From Portulaca oleracea (lineage: Eukaryota; Streptophyta; Magnoliopsida; Caryophyllales; Portulacaceae): a DNA stretch of 64,000 bases. The DNA lies in assembly GCA_029582165.1 (NCBI GenBank), contig CM055893.1:23659179-23723178 (forward strand). Direction: 5' to 3'. Positions 34,144 through 45,187 of this stretch are shown in pieces. Position numbers and translations under genes: made by a program. The notes under the pieces are model-generated. The model did not search any database. It was not told the origin of the DNA and was given only the letters and a program-made list of their open reading frames with translations. Within the stretch, counting starts at the first letter, position 1, and the number at the start of each line of letters is the position of its first letter.

Positions 34144-35625
34144 GTGGAGGAGAATGTGGAGGAGGAGAGACCTTTGGAAGGGAGTGAGGGAGTTGTGGTG
34201 GATAGTGATGAAGAGGAGGACTTAGGAGTTGAGCGAGCCATAGTTGAGGAGAAAGAGGATGATGTTGTGGTTAATGAGGCCGAGGATGAAGAAAAAGAGA
34301 AGTTGGAAGAGAGGGTAGAGATTGAGAAAAGACGAGAGAAAGGAAAAGAAGTCTTGAGGGAGGATATTCATGAAAACCCATTGGAGAAACCCGTTTCATT
34401 TAGATCACCAGCACCTTTTCCCGGGAGATTCATTCAACATAAAAATGAGGCGAAGTTTGAACGATTTATTGAGATGTTGAAAAAGCTCCAAGTCAATATT
34501 CCTTTTCTTGATGCCATGGCGAAGGTCCCTTCGTTCAAGAAACATCTTAATGACCTCTTGACAAACAAAAGGATAATCAAAGAGTCGTCGACCGTTCTTC
34601 TCAGTTGCAACACCATTATAGGGAGCAGGACTCCCGAGAAACTTGCCGATCCGGGTAGTTTCTCTATACCGTGCTTAATTGGTGATATGAGGATTGATAA
34701 TGCATTATGTGACTTGGGGGCAAGTGTGAGTGTCATGCCACACTCAATTTATAAGAAGTTGAACCTTGATGACTTGACCCCTATAGCTATTAGCTTGCAA
34801 CTTGCTGACCGAAGTGTTAGAAAGCCCTTGGGAATATTAGAAGACATCCCGGTTCAAGTGGGATGTTTCCTTATCCCTTGTTTGTTATTTTGGAGATGGA
34901 TGAAGATTGGAGAAACCCTATTATTCTTGGTCGACCCTTTTTGGCCACTGCGGGAGCAATTATTGATGTGAAAAGAGGTCGTTTGTCTCTTAATGTGGGG
35001 AGAGAACATATTGATTTTGATCTTGATCCTTCGAGAAGGAACCCTCACAAGGAGTCACGCTTCAAGGTCAATGCAGTGGTTGGTATTATGGATGAGCACC
35101 AAGAAGAGCCGTGCTTACTTATTATGGAACCGGATGATTGGGGTGGAGAAAGTCACCCTAAATCTATTCATTTCCAGCTTCATGGAGATAGTTTCACCTT
35201 CCATGGTCATTTCCTCAACACCGTACCTTTGAGGAGGGAGATTGCCTTAGGTGAAACATATATGGAAAATATGAAATTGAAGGAGATGGCTTTCCAAGGC
35301 CCGAGACCCGGCACATCACCGAATATCAAGCCGAGGTTATCTTCTCTTTCTATCCGGCCTACTATGTCTTCAAAGAGGCATACTCCATATTTGCGCAAGA
35401 AGAGGAAGCGATGGAAAAGGAGGAAGAAACATTGGTGGAGTAAGATGAGGAGGCCATTACCTTTGATTCCTTCGGAGTTGACCAGACCACCCGAGGATTA
35501 TCTCAAATTATTCGTGAGTTCTATTGGGATGTGCGGGAGAAGAAGGAAGAAGAGTTGGTGGAGACAGCTTACCATGCTTCTTTCTTGCACACCACGCCTT
35601 TCGAGAATCAAGTAAGTAATTAGGT
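34144..35625 (+). pseudogene. Athila-family protease and trailing ORF (frameshifted)
   Basis: 34144-34971 starts with a strongly acidic segment, then FIEMLKKLQVNIPFLDAMA and the protease active-site motif DLGASVSVMPHSI. A frameshift near 34860-34880 moves the reading to 34863-35300 (VILEMDEDWRNPIILGRPFL, then an aspartate- and histidine-rich stretch). A second shift near 35290 restores a frame ending FENQVSN at about 35620. No RT, RNase H or integrase follows. Confidence 0.7.
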
Positions 35626-37383
35626 CAAGCTTGGGACCTTAAACAAGCGCTTTATGGGAGGCAACCCATACTTTTATTTCATTCTTTTGAGTTAATTTCT
35701 AGTTTTTCTTAGTTAGTCTCTTTTTCATGTTTCTAATCTTGCATGCGGATTTTACAAGCTTTGATTGTTTTTACTTGAAAATCCTAACCCTTTGTGCGCT
35801 TGGCTATCATGGATCGCGGATTGAGTAATCATTTGTTTTGAAGAACTCGAGGTAATATCTCTCCGCTCTTCTCTTTTTGAGTTGAATATCCTATGATCCA
35901 TGCCGCATGCTTGATTTTTCTTTTGGTGGCGAACTCTTAGTTTGTGCTGGTTGGGTATTTCTTGTTGTTAGAGCCGTGTGGGCTCGGGTCGCCACCACTT
36001 GCTTGCTAGGTATTTTGTTATGTTTTTTTTTTTTTGTTGTTCTACCCTTTCTTGTCACACCCTTCCCACAATAAGGACATTGTGGCGTTTTAAGTGTGTG
36101 TGTGGGGGGGGGAGTTATATTTGCTTCAAGGGTAGATCACTTAGCTTTTTATTTTCTTTTTTAGACTAAAATTTGAGGTTTTTTTGTGTGAAAAAGGAGA
36201 AAAAAGGGAGTGAAAACCTCAAAAGTTTTCTTTCGTTTTCGTTTTCGCTTTGTTTTTGCTTTGTTTCTTGGATCTTGTTGTTGAAATTGAGAAGTCGTTT
36301 TTAATCTTCTTTAAAAGAAACCGGTCTGAGCATTTTCGACCCTGTCTCGGGCAATTGTTATGACTTATCTCTTTAGATTTCCTTCATTGAGTGTCTAGTG
36401 AGACCCCCGATTCCTTTCACGTTCTGATTGAAACCGGAGATTCTAGGGGTTTGTGTCCGAGCTTGTCCTTTTTCCTGTTTAGCAAAAGCAAAAGCAAAGT
36501 CAAAAGCAAAAAGAAAGAAAAAGAAAGCAAAGCTAAATAACCGGATTAAGTGGGGCGAGTCGGCTGAACGACATCAAACCACCATAAAGCTAGACGACCT
36601 ACGCGGGACCGGTATTAGCGGTACGGCGTTATTACCCCTTAAGCTCCTCCTATATCGAATTCTCGACGGAGGTGTGTATGGAAAAGACTGTGTTGGGAGA
36701 GTAAACCCCAAATTTTGGGCCGTGCAATTCCCGCAAAACTAACCTCGACCTTTAAGTTTTAAAAAATTGTTGGGATTACCCAACCCTAAAAGAAAAGTTT
36801 AAGTGTTAATAAAGTGTGGGGCCTCTCCTTGCATCACCTACGACCCTCACCAAGCCAAGGGCGACCAAATGTGGGGAAGGGCAACTCTTTTCTTTCCTTG
36901 TTCATTTCGTTTGCTTTTTGAGCTCGGGCATGAGTCTTTTGGATCTATCGGAATCGGTTAGAACCCACTAGCACTTATGCACATGGGGTTTTGCTTGGCA
37001 TTGGGTGTAGGAAATCGAAAATCTCAAAGACTAACTTTTACTTGGGATAGGTGATTGTGAGATGTTCATAACGGTTCCTTTTGAAGGTTTAATAACGTTT
37101 TCCTAATCGATATTTCAAGATCTTTTGAAGCGAAGCTTTTGTTTTTCTTTTCCTTTGTTTTCTTCGGTTTTGTTTTCACTTTCCCTCTCTCCTTTTTCTT
37201 TGGCTTTTGTGGGTAGAGCCGCTACAAACCCTCACGAGTCCATCTCGTCCACCCGGGCTACCGGGGGGTTCAAAGGTCTTGGTGCATACGCTAAATGCAC
37301 CCGTTTCCTCCCACGACAGAGGAGTTGGTGTTTAGTTTTTCTTATTTGTTTTGTTTTGTTTTGCTCGGGACGAGCAAAAGTTT
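35626..37383 (+). other. Long untranslated 3' region of the short Athila element
   Basis: Starts with a DLKQALYGRQP-like remnant (about 35632-35665), which resembles the pol end of the full element. Then come about 1.7 kb without coding potential, including A-rich AGCAAAAGCAAAAGC repeats (36481-36530) and an internal G-run at about 36097-36110. This is the position where the full-length element would have RT to integrase plus 3' region, so those domains are absent. Confidence 0.6.
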
Positions 37384-37395
37384 AAGTATGGGGGG
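37384..37395 (+). other. Polypurine tract
   Basis: AAGTATGGGGGG directly precedes the 3' LTR start at 37396. It is the expected plus-strand primer site and confirms the LTR boundary. Confidence 0.75.
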
Positions 37396-38242
37396 TGTTT
37401 AGACCCAATTTTGTGTCTAAATAACGCCTTAATTCTTATGCTTTTGACTCGTTTCGTGTTTATTTTCATGGCTTTTTAGTATGTTTTTGGTTATTTTGTA
37501 GGTTTTGGCATTTTACACAAAACCGAGGTAAAACGGGCCATTTTAGAGCATTTTTGGTGATTTCCCGAGCTGAGCCGGACCGAGAGCCGAGGCGAAGTTG
37601 ACCGGGACCACTTTCCCTTCATTTGGTGCGAAACAGTGAAGTAACACCCGCTACGACCCTTGTAGCGGCCTAGCGGGCGTTACGTGCCTTGGAATGAAGG
37701 AAGGAACAAAAGGAAGAAAAAAGAGGAGGGTAGCCCCTGCCACCCTTGGCGTGGCACCCACTACCCAGCAGGTAGCGCCCGCTACCATATAGGTGGCACC
37801 CGCTATCCCTGGCTGCCAGAACAATCGCCTGTGGTTTTGACAGGTTAGCGCCCGTTACCTTATCTGTGGCACCCGCTAGCCAGCAGGTAGCGCCCGCTAC
37901 CATATAGGTAGCACCCGCGACCTCCTGGTCCAGAAGAAGACCGCACCTGCGGTCCCCAGGGCCGCACCTGCGGTCTCACGAAGCTCAAAAATCGCCTGGG
38001 AGATTTCGCTGGACAGCCAGAGACCGCACCTGCGGTCTCCCCCTTTTCTGCGCGATGCTTCGGCCTTGTACATTGCGTTTTGGGCAGCACCTATGCCTTG
38101 TATATATAGTTGGGAAATCACTTTTCCCACTCCATTCCTTCCCTCAAGTGGGATGTATTTGGGTCCGAAAGTCCCCGAACACATCCAACACTTGTGTTGG
38201 AAGGTTGGAATTGGGATAGTTAGCACTTTACTCATGAGAGAG
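37396..38242 (+). mobile_element. Truncated, internally deleted 3' LTR
   Basis: Co-linear with the 5' LTR from its first base through the palindrome array to about 38109 (TATATATAG). It then jumps to sequence equal to 32222 onward (TTGGGAAATCAC), missing about 460 bp. The junction falls at a shared TAG. Similarity stops at 38242 (CATGAGAG), so U5 is lost and replaced by another LTR fragment. The element can no longer have matching ends. Confidence 0.8.
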
Positions 38243-39100
38243 TTTTGATTTTAAAGTAGTAATCATATTATTTTGATTTATTATCATGCGTGGTATTGTA
38301 ATACAAGTTTTATCGATTTTCTTTATTGAAAATATTTCAAATTTTGGTCTTGAGTGAAGGGTTAGAATTCTTGTTGTGTGTGATTTTTCTATAAAATTTC
38401 GATGTCGAAAAATCCAAGTTTTATGTTGGTCTTCATAAGTGCTACTTCCCGGGGGTTAGTTTTATGCACATGTGTGAAATGGATGGCCATCCCTATGATT
38501 GAGATTGTGATTGATTGAGATTGAAATTGAGATTGTGATGAGTCGAGATATGATTATTGTGAAGTCTTGGACTTCGAGGGCCAAATAAGCAAGGTCCGCC
38601 CGCTTAATAATTCTGAAAGATGGGTATGGTTGGTTGGGAAATAAAGTTGTTTTTGAAAAGATTTGACTTGTTCACTTCTCCCCAAAAATGAATTGAAATG
38701 GATTTTAAATTGTTTTGACGGTTAGGGGTAGACATTATTGAGTCATCCTCATCATTTTAAATGTTTTTTTTAGGTGAAGAATTTTATGCTGGGAGTGGGA
38801 ACTAGAAGTTAGGACGATAGATTGAAGTTAGAAGTTCTATGAATAAAGTTTAGTTCGTGTTTTAGATTCGAAGTTCGTTAATGTTTAATTTATGTTGTGC
38901 TAGAATTTAAAAGTTCTCTTGTTATTAAATTGAAGTAATTAATAATTACTTGTTAGTTTTTCCTTTCTTGCTTTGTATTCCTTCAGAGATACAGCAATAA
39001 CGTCCAATTAAAATTTAAAAAAATGGAACTTCCGCTGTTAATGTTAGTCAACGTTTGACTTTGACCGTTAAATTTAGAATTGGATTTCTAGGGCGTTACA
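38243..39100 (+). mobile_element. LTR fragment of another gypsy family
   Basis: The right end is TAGGGCGTTACA, the same type of terminus as the LTR at 58181 (minus) and similar to the one ending at 53357. The interior contains GATTGAGATTG repeats (38498-38540) and a GGTCCGCCCG motif. The left part is missing at the junction with the Athila LTR. Family assignment is tentative. Confidence 0.45.
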
Positions 39101-39477
39101 ATAAATGTATCATGTTGCCCCTAACATTGAGAAGGAAATGACTTAAATAATCTTTTCATTTTCAAAATGGGGAGGGGTTGAGTTTTCGAAGAAATAAAGT
39201 AGAGAAAAGGTTGGGGTTTAAATGCCATATGAATTAATATTAAGGGTAAAAACGTCAGTTCATATTTAATTGAAAGTCATATGAATTAATATCAAAGATA
39301 AAAAAGTCAATTCATATTTATCTTTTTAATGTTCGCCGGAAAATTAAAAAAAAAATCAATTATGGACTATCTTAGGAGGCTTAAATTTATGAACACTTAA
39401 TTAATGTCAGGTAAGGTAAAAATTATTTCACAAATGTCGGGTTTGTAAAAATTATTACCACAAATGTCATGCTATTG
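39101..39477. repeat. Non-coding DNA with a two-copy tandem repeat
   Basis: CATATGAATTAATATYAARG plus following sequence is repeated at about 39220 and 39279. A second pair of short direct repeats (CACAAATGTC) is at about 39430-39470. No gene. Confidence 0.55.
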
Positions 39478-39731
39478 TTCTCTCCATGGAATACCTCTCT
39501 AGGAAGTTGAGCTATGTTTCAAGCAACCCAAGCTTCAAATTCTATCCTAGATGCAAGAAACACAAGCTGACTCACCTAGTGTTTTTAGATGATCTAATGG
39601 TCTTCACTGCAGTAGATTGGCACACTATTGACAATTTGACATGATTACTGATGCTTTGGATCACTTCAAAGCTACTTCTGGCCTGACTGCTAATCCTACA
39701 AAGACTACTGTGATAATGAATGGTGTGCCAC
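39478..39731 (+). pseudogene. LINE reverse transcriptase fragment, left half
   Basis: Readable as MEYLSRKL..., HLVFLDDLMVF (the ADD catalytic block, degenerate) and HFKATSGLTANPTK. It ends at the solo LTR insertion (GCCAC at 39727-39731). The frame continues exactly at 56189 after removing the insertion and one copy of GCCAC, giving PHSIKDQILQW across the join. So this and 56189-57260 are one LINE. Confidence 0.8.
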
Positions 39732-40495
39732 TGTAGACACCGGATTTTGTACCGATATTTGTAGAATAATTATTGTAAAATTAATTGACCCAAAATGACG
39801 CTTAGCATGCATCCTCCATCTTCACCATATTCTCCATTGCTATCCATTTCTAAGGCTCTCACATAAAATCCATCATTTTCTCATCATTTCTCTTTTAAAA
39901 GCCCTCATTTTTCACCTTCACTACATAGATAGGTTTTCTCTATTGAACGCCAGTCTTTCCACAGAACTCCGATGTTCTTAAAATTTGGTGTGCTTAAAGT
40001 ACACTTTATAAGTTTTCCAACGCTTTTTGACTTGCAACAATCAGAGTCCGAATGAGGGAATTATGACCATTTGAATTTGGGATGTTTGTGCAATAATTTT
40101 GCTTAAACGGGAATTTTGACCCAAAAAAGTCAAAAACATCAACTGTTGACCACAATTTCGGTTTATCTATCATAAAAGTCAAAATATTCTCTTTTTCCCA
40201 CCTTCCTAATCTTTCAAAGAATATAATATTATTTGGATTATATTGCAAGAATATTATTCCAAGTATTGTTCTTATATATTCTTTTTCCCAAATCAAACCC
40301 AAATATAATCTTCTATTATTTTATTTTATTCTTCCTCCATTTTCTTAACCAAATAAAATCTCCAGTTATTTTATCTCATTCTCCTAATATTCTCTTCTCC
40401 ACCATTATAAATAGAGTCTTCTCCCTTATTATTGAAAGACCCCGAATTTTGTTGGCGTTTTGACCCTGACAAAACTCTCTCTTTTCTCCCTCACT
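39732..40495. mobile_element. Solo LTR, left part (split by the CACTA element)
   Basis: Starts TGTAGACACCGG right after GCCAC. Continues at 55290-56183, where it ends GGGGTCTATA followed by a second GCCAC (56184-56188). The end CA has become TA. Net length is about 1.66 kb. It contains a TATAAATA-like box at about 40407. A perfect 5-bp duplication around a single LTR identifies a solo LTR. Confidence 0.8.
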
Positions 40496-40760
40496 CACTA
40501 CAAAAAAGTGGCTTTTACCAACAGATTACCGGTGACAGATATTCAATCTGTTGGTAAAAGTGTATATTTACCAATAGATTTGCTATGTGTTTGTATTATT
40601 AATAATTTACCAACACTAAAATTATCTGTTGGTAAATAATTTTAGTACCAACAGACCAAAATTTAACTGTTGGTATTATTTTAACAGTATCAACATTTAT
40701 ATTATTTATAGGTAAAATAATTTGAATACCAACAGATAAAACTCTACTGTCGGTATTAGT
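40496..40760 (+). repeat. CACTA left terminus and subterminal repeat array
   Basis: About nine copies of ACCAACAGA or its reverse complement TCTGTTGGT, some mutated, in alternating orientation directly after the CACTA terminus. The equivalent array at the other end is at about 54960-55286. Confidence 0.85.
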
Positions 40761-40898
40761 ATTATGCACGTTTAAGCGGGATAGTTCACATTAAAAAAAA
40801 CCACGGCTCAAAATTACAACCTCAAGCCGTCCAAACGCAACCTCAAGCCATCCCAACGAGGAGTGCTGCGATAAAAATGCTACTAATATTTCCCAAAA

Positions 40899-41441
40899 GG
40901 ATTTTTGGATGCTAATAAACTGAACTTTTGGGGTATTGGACAATAATGCACTAAACTTTGACCTTGGACAATAATGCATTGAACTTTGAGGGGTGTTAAG
41001 TAATAATGCACCCGAAACAATTTCGATGGTGGCTGACTTGTGACGATCTTATGGGGCGGGTTGAGAAGATAAATTGGCTAAACAATATCTAAATTTATGA
41101 TATGTCAGCTAATCTACATAAGCAAAATTGCTTTTATACAACTACAACAACAATCACGTTTAAACAAATGTGATTTTATGTTTTTTATACTCTTTTCAAA
41201 GTTGATTCCCTTTTCTTATATGTGAATTAGCTGACATGCCATAAATTTAAATATTTTTGGGTCAATTCATCTCCTCCACCTATTGAGTAGGATTGGGATC
41301 GAGTTAGCCACTGTCGGAATCATTCTGGGTGCATTATTGTTCAACACCCCACACAATACAGTGTATTATTGTCCAAGGTTAAAGTTCAGTGTATTATTGT
41401 CCAACACCCTAAAAGTTCAGTATATTAGCATCCAAAAACCC
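40899..41441. mobile_element. Mutator-type MITE nested in the Pack-MULE left arm
   Basis: 543 bp with inverted repeats starting GGATTTTTGGATGCTAATA, and identical 9-bp flanks TTCCCAAAA at 40890-40898 and 41442-41450. Arms contain GGACAATAATGCACTGAAC repeats. Removing it restores the left Pack-MULE arm to match the right arm. A single-arm relative is at about 55790-55905. Confidence 0.85.
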
Positions 41442-41690
41442 TTCCCAAAAAGTCAAATTTTCCATTAACATTTCCAAATTTTCAAAACTGCCATTATAAT
41501 TATAATTTCTAAAATTGTCAAAATTGTCCCTGTTCCCAAATGTCACCTACTGCTACCGGTACCCTTTTGAATTTTTTTTGAAACTCAGATTTTGACTACC
41601 AATTTCTTCGTTTCTCATCATTTTCAACTCCGTTTCTCTCTAAATTCGCACTCAGATCTCCTGGAATCTACCATTGGACATGATTCAGAC

Positions 41691-41961
41691 ATGGAGGAGG
41701 AGAGGGAAAAGAAAAAAGGGATACAATTCTTGGATTTGCCTGAAGGATGCATTTCTCACATCCTTTCTCTCACTTCTCCTGTCTATGTTCTTCGTGCCTC
41801 GCTTGTTAGCAAGGTTTTTCGATCGATTGCAAACTCCGATCTGGTTTGGGAGAAGTTTTTACCCTCCGATTATCCCTTTATCGACCGCTCCTCGGCTTCT
41901 GCTAAAGATGTTGTGCTTCACCTTTGTCGATCCTTTTTTCCTCTTAGATGGTGCATACAAG
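41691..41961 (+). pseudogene. Captured F-box exon, PP2-B (phloem protein 2-B) type
   Basis: From ATG 41691 to a GT donor at 41962 (CAAG|GTAAGT). The exon codes [18 protein letters not shown] (F-box start) and [20 protein letters not shown], ending FPLRWCIQ. In PP2-B proteins this F-box exon is followed by exons for the lectin-like PP2 domain, which are absent here. F-box proteins select substrates for SCF ubiquitin ligases. The frame is intact across the exon, so the capture is either recent or lightly decayed. Confidence 0.8.
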
Positions 41962-42689
41962 GTAAGTTGTTGTCAATTTTGTTCTTTATTGCGTAGGATT
42001 TGATTGCTTCAGTATTGAGTTGATGAATTGAATGTGTTTTGTTTGATTCAGTTGGATTGAATTTGTCTAGTTGGTGTTTTCATGATCGCTACTTGGTACT
42101 CAGTTGAATTCAAATGGGTAAATGGTGGTTAATTGGTGTGTTTTTGTTCGGTTCTACTTCAATTGATTTGTACATGGATGAAATTGGGGTTAATTACTAC
42201 TTGGTGAATTATTTCTGAATTAGGGTTTATCGTATGAAGCCGGAATATGCAACAAATACCCAAAATTACAGCTCTGGATGTAGGGAGTGATGTTTAGTTG
42301 TGTTCCAAAGGTATCGTGAGGAAAAGAAAAGACCTTTCTGGGGGGCTTTGGATGTAGTAGGTCGGCAGTAGTAGGTGACATTGGGGAACAGTGTCAATTT
42401 TGAAAATTTTAAAAATTATAATGACAGTTTTGACAATTTGGAAATGTTAATGGCAAATTTGACTTTTTGGAAAACATTAGTGGCATTTTCGTCGCAGCAC
42501 TCTCCCAACGAGTACTCCCTTCCCAACTCCAACTGCAAATTTGAATGCAACCCTCTCAAACCCTAATTCTTGATTTGATGGCTGAAACGAATTCCCACAG
42601 TAAACTTTCGTGCTCTGTTTTCTGCTGTAATTTGGTAATTCTACAATTCTTGCTTCGTTGGCTGAAACAAATTCTCCCCCTACTTTCAT

Positions 42690-43115
42690 CTCTGCATTTT
42701 TTTCTTATTCAATTTCTCTAGTTTTTAATCTGTCTTTGTTCATAACTAGGTTTTAGTCTTTGTACGTGCTTTAGATGCATTTCTGTGTTTTTTCTTATTC
42801 AAGTTCTCTAGGTTTTGATCCGTCTTTGTCCGTAGTTGAGGATGATTCAGCTGTTAGTCGCCTTCGATCATTCTACTCTGCGACTCTGCGTTTTCTTCTT
42901 ATTCAGTTTCTCTAGTTTTTAATCTGCCTTTGTTCGTAATTAGGTTTTAATCTGTCTTTGTACTTGCTCCAGATGCATTGCTGTGTTTTTTCTTATTCAA
43001 TTTCTCTAGGTTTTGATTCGTCTTTGTTCGTAGTTTAGGATGATTCCGCTGTTAGTCGTCTTCTCTCTACTCGCTTCAGATGCATCTCTGTGTTTTTTCT
43101 TGTTCAATTTCTCTA
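42690..43115 (+). repeat. Higher-order tandem repeat (~95-bp half units)
   Basis: CTTATTCAATTTCTCTAG-type cores recur at about 42704, 42796, 42896, 42992 and 43096. Alternate units resemble each other more (TAATCTG... versus GATCCGTC...), giving a dimer of about 195 bp repeated twice plus a partial unit. It precedes the F-box/FBD fragment and may be its duplicated 5' leader or intron. Confidence 0.75.
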
Positions 43116-43128
43116 GTTTTGAAGGAGT

Positions 43129-43762
43129 TATGGTCCTTACATTTCCTGCTTGTTGCATTTAATTTTGTGGACAAAATCATTATGCCAAAGTTGGTTTGCC
43201 TCTTGAAAAGCCCAATCTTTCCAGTAAACTCGGGAAATTAAAGACCCTTGTACTTGTTGAAGTGGAATTTAATCGCGCATCGGCCATTTCATTCATGATT
43301 TCCTTGTTCCAGATGGCCCAAATGTTGCAAAAGCGGGAAATCACAGTGAGTACATCTGATTTTACTCTATTTGTAGCGAAACTAATTTAAGCATAATCAA
43401 AAAGTATTTGATCTTGAATACTTGATTATCTGAAACATTTAGGCACGTGAATTTGGACAAGTTCCGAACGAAATTATAGTTGTGGCCGGGAGATTGCTGC
43501 TTTGATCATCTAAAAACTGCCAAAATTATCAAGGGCTTATCTAGAGATCCATGCACTGGAATGACATTGCAGCTAATAAAGATGATACTGGTATCCTCTC
43601 CGGTTCTTGAGGTGATGACACTTGGAGGCAATTTGATCTCTGAGTCAAGACAGAAAAATATAGATATGCAGCTGTTGCAGTATAGTCGAGCATCAACCAT
43701 TGCGAAGGTCATTTTTGACAACCTGACTCTAACAGGAGAAAATTTATGTTATGAGTTATGAA
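43129..43762 (+). pseudogene. Captured F-box/FBD/LRR gene fragment
   Basis: One exon block is at about 43185-43345 (LGKLKTLVLVEVEFNRASAI, ending at a GT donor at 43346). A second block from about 43480 (FDHLKTAKIIKGLSRDP, LIKMILVSSPVLEVMTL) ends in an FBD-like LLQYSRASTIAKVIF. This matches the LRR-to-FBD part of plant F-box/FBD/LRR proteins. The F-box itself is missing. The context is that of transduplicated DNA in the CACTA element. Confidence 0.75.
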
Positions 43763-44203
43763 CTTTGGTTAGTTATGGAGACGCCTTTTGTGGTTGTTTC
43801 TGTTTCCCTTGCAAGTAACAATGTTCCTTTTTCTCACTAACTGTTGAGCATCAATATGTATGAGCTATAGCTCTTTTCTAAGTCCTGCAAGTTCTGAAAA
43901 AAATGGAATGAAGATGACCTATATCTATGTTCTGAAAGGAGCCCTAGCTATACTAATGGTAGCTAGGAATATAGTATGAAGGCCACCCTTTCAAGTCACT
44001 GCTCCCATGCAATGAGCATTCATTTTAGTGCATATGATCATGTAACCAGTTGCATTTTTATGACTTACAGAAAACTGAGCCTTTCAGCATGTTCATACTC
44101 CTTGCCCATTGTGTCTTTAGATGTATTGACGGAATCTTTGTATTATCCTTGGTGCGAAGTTTGAAATGGGTTGATTGATGTAAAATGATGCATGTTGTGG
44201 CAG
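43763..44203. other. Non-coding interval between captured fragments
   Basis: Possible 3' UTR of the FBD fragment followed by intron-like sequence leading to the KNOX acceptor (TGTGGCAG at 44196-44203). No gene recognised. Confidence 0.4.
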
Positions 44204-44412
44204 CCTATGGCGATGGTTTGGATAGGAATGGATCATCTGAAGAAGACATGGATGTAAACAACAGCTTACTGATTAATCTATCAGCAGAAGACGGGGAATT
44301 GAAAGGCCAACTATTGCGCAAGTATAGTGGGTATTTGGGGAGCATGAGGCAGGAGTTTCTGAAGAAGAAGAAGCAGGGGAAGCTCCCCAAGGAAGCAAGA
44401 CAGCAATTGTTA
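44204..44412 (+). pseudogene. Captured KNOX class I exon (ELK domain)
   Basis: After an AG acceptor at 44202-44203 the frame reads a Ser/Glu/Asp-rich linker ([12 protein letters not shown]), then [15 protein letters not shown] and the basic KEARQQLL, the ELK domain and homeodomain start of STM/KN1-type proteins. The homeodomain is cut off: a stop follows QQLL at 44413. Compared with the usual AEDRELKG, R has become G. These genes control shoot meristem identity. The fragment could only act as RNA or a short peptide. Confidence 0.8.
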
Positions 44413-44571
44413 TAATGCTTATATTGCTTGATGACTTTATGTATCTTTGATTTGACTTGTGGCTTTGATTTGTGTTTCGATGGCCCTAGCCCTAGGGCTC
44501 TGATTTGGGGTTTTGGATGATTTATGAGTGTTTGTTTGGATTATTATGGGGTGGTTTTTGCTATATTGCAG

Positions 44572-44658
44572 TGGGTAAAGCAGCTGAATGAACCGCTTGA
44601 GGTTATTGATCCTGAGATTGCCGACATCATCGGACTTCAGAAAGCTCGCCAATGGAAG
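44572..44658 (+). pseudogene. Captured serine hydroxymethyltransferase exon
   Basis: An exon of 29 codons between an AG acceptor (TTGCAG at 44566-44571) and a GT donor. It reads [20 protein letters not shown] and ends KARQWK. This matches the N-terminal region of mitochondrial-type SHMT, a glycine-serine one-carbon enzyme used in photorespiration. Both splice sites and the frame are intact. No other SHMT exon is seen nearby. Confidence 0.8.
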
Positions 44659-44817
44659 GTCTTTTTTTTCCCCCTTTCATCCAAATAGTTCTAGTTAGTT
44701 TCCTGAGTATACTGGGAATGAATTAAAGAAAATATACTTTATGGCATGGATTTGCATTTGTATTTATGTATATTGATGTTAACAGAGCTCTATTTGAGGT
44801 TATTTTAAAAGGAAAAA

Positions 44818-45187
44818 CTTACGGTGGTTGTCAACCATGACAACCACCACAATGAAAACGATATTTATCCATATATGTGTCAACTTTTATCTTCGTCATT
44901 CATTTTTTTTATTTAGTACAACATTATAAATATATTTTCTTAATTAAAATAAATTTTCCGAAATTTTTTGAAATTTAAATATCTTAAATCTAAATTCTTG
45001 CCTAGTAAATAAGCATATTATGAACAATATTTACTTTAATTTTTTTTATAATAAACTAAAATTTTAAAAAAATATATTTTACAATTTATATTAAATAAGA
45101 AAGCTAATGGTCAAGGTAAAAGTTGACACATGTACGAATAAGATTTATTTACTTACTGTGGTTGTCATGGTTGACAACCACTATAAG
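44818..45187. mobile_element. MITE with palindromic ends
   Basis: Inverted repeats of about 90 bp (left CTTACGGTGGTTGTCAACCA; right complement starting CTTATAGTGGTTGTC). Each end is itself a hairpin, GGTTGTCA-ACCA-TGACAACC. I could not identify a target duplication. A/T-rich interior, no coding. Confidence 0.65.

Larger units (their letters stand above)
40861..42502 (+). mobile_element. Pack-MULE carrying an F-box exon
   Basis: Long terminal inverted repeats (about 145 bp once the nested MITE is removed) start GAGTGCTGCGATAAAAATGC and end in the complement. The flanks TCCCAACGAG at 40851-40860 and 42503-42512 are an identical 10-bp target duplication, within the Mutator size range. Between the repeats lies a PP2-B-type F-box exon and part of its intron, but no transposase. 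This fits a Pack-MULE that inserted into the CACTA element or was carried with it. Confidence 0.85.

Noticed and set aside
41592..41690. Upstream ATG at 41592 as the F-box protein start
   Set aside because: Its 33 extra residues do not resemble PP2-B N-termini. ATG 41691 places the F-box at the usual distance.
43976..44164. A 62-codon frame between the FBD and KNOX fragments
   Set aside because: No recognisable motif, A/T-rich and intron-like.
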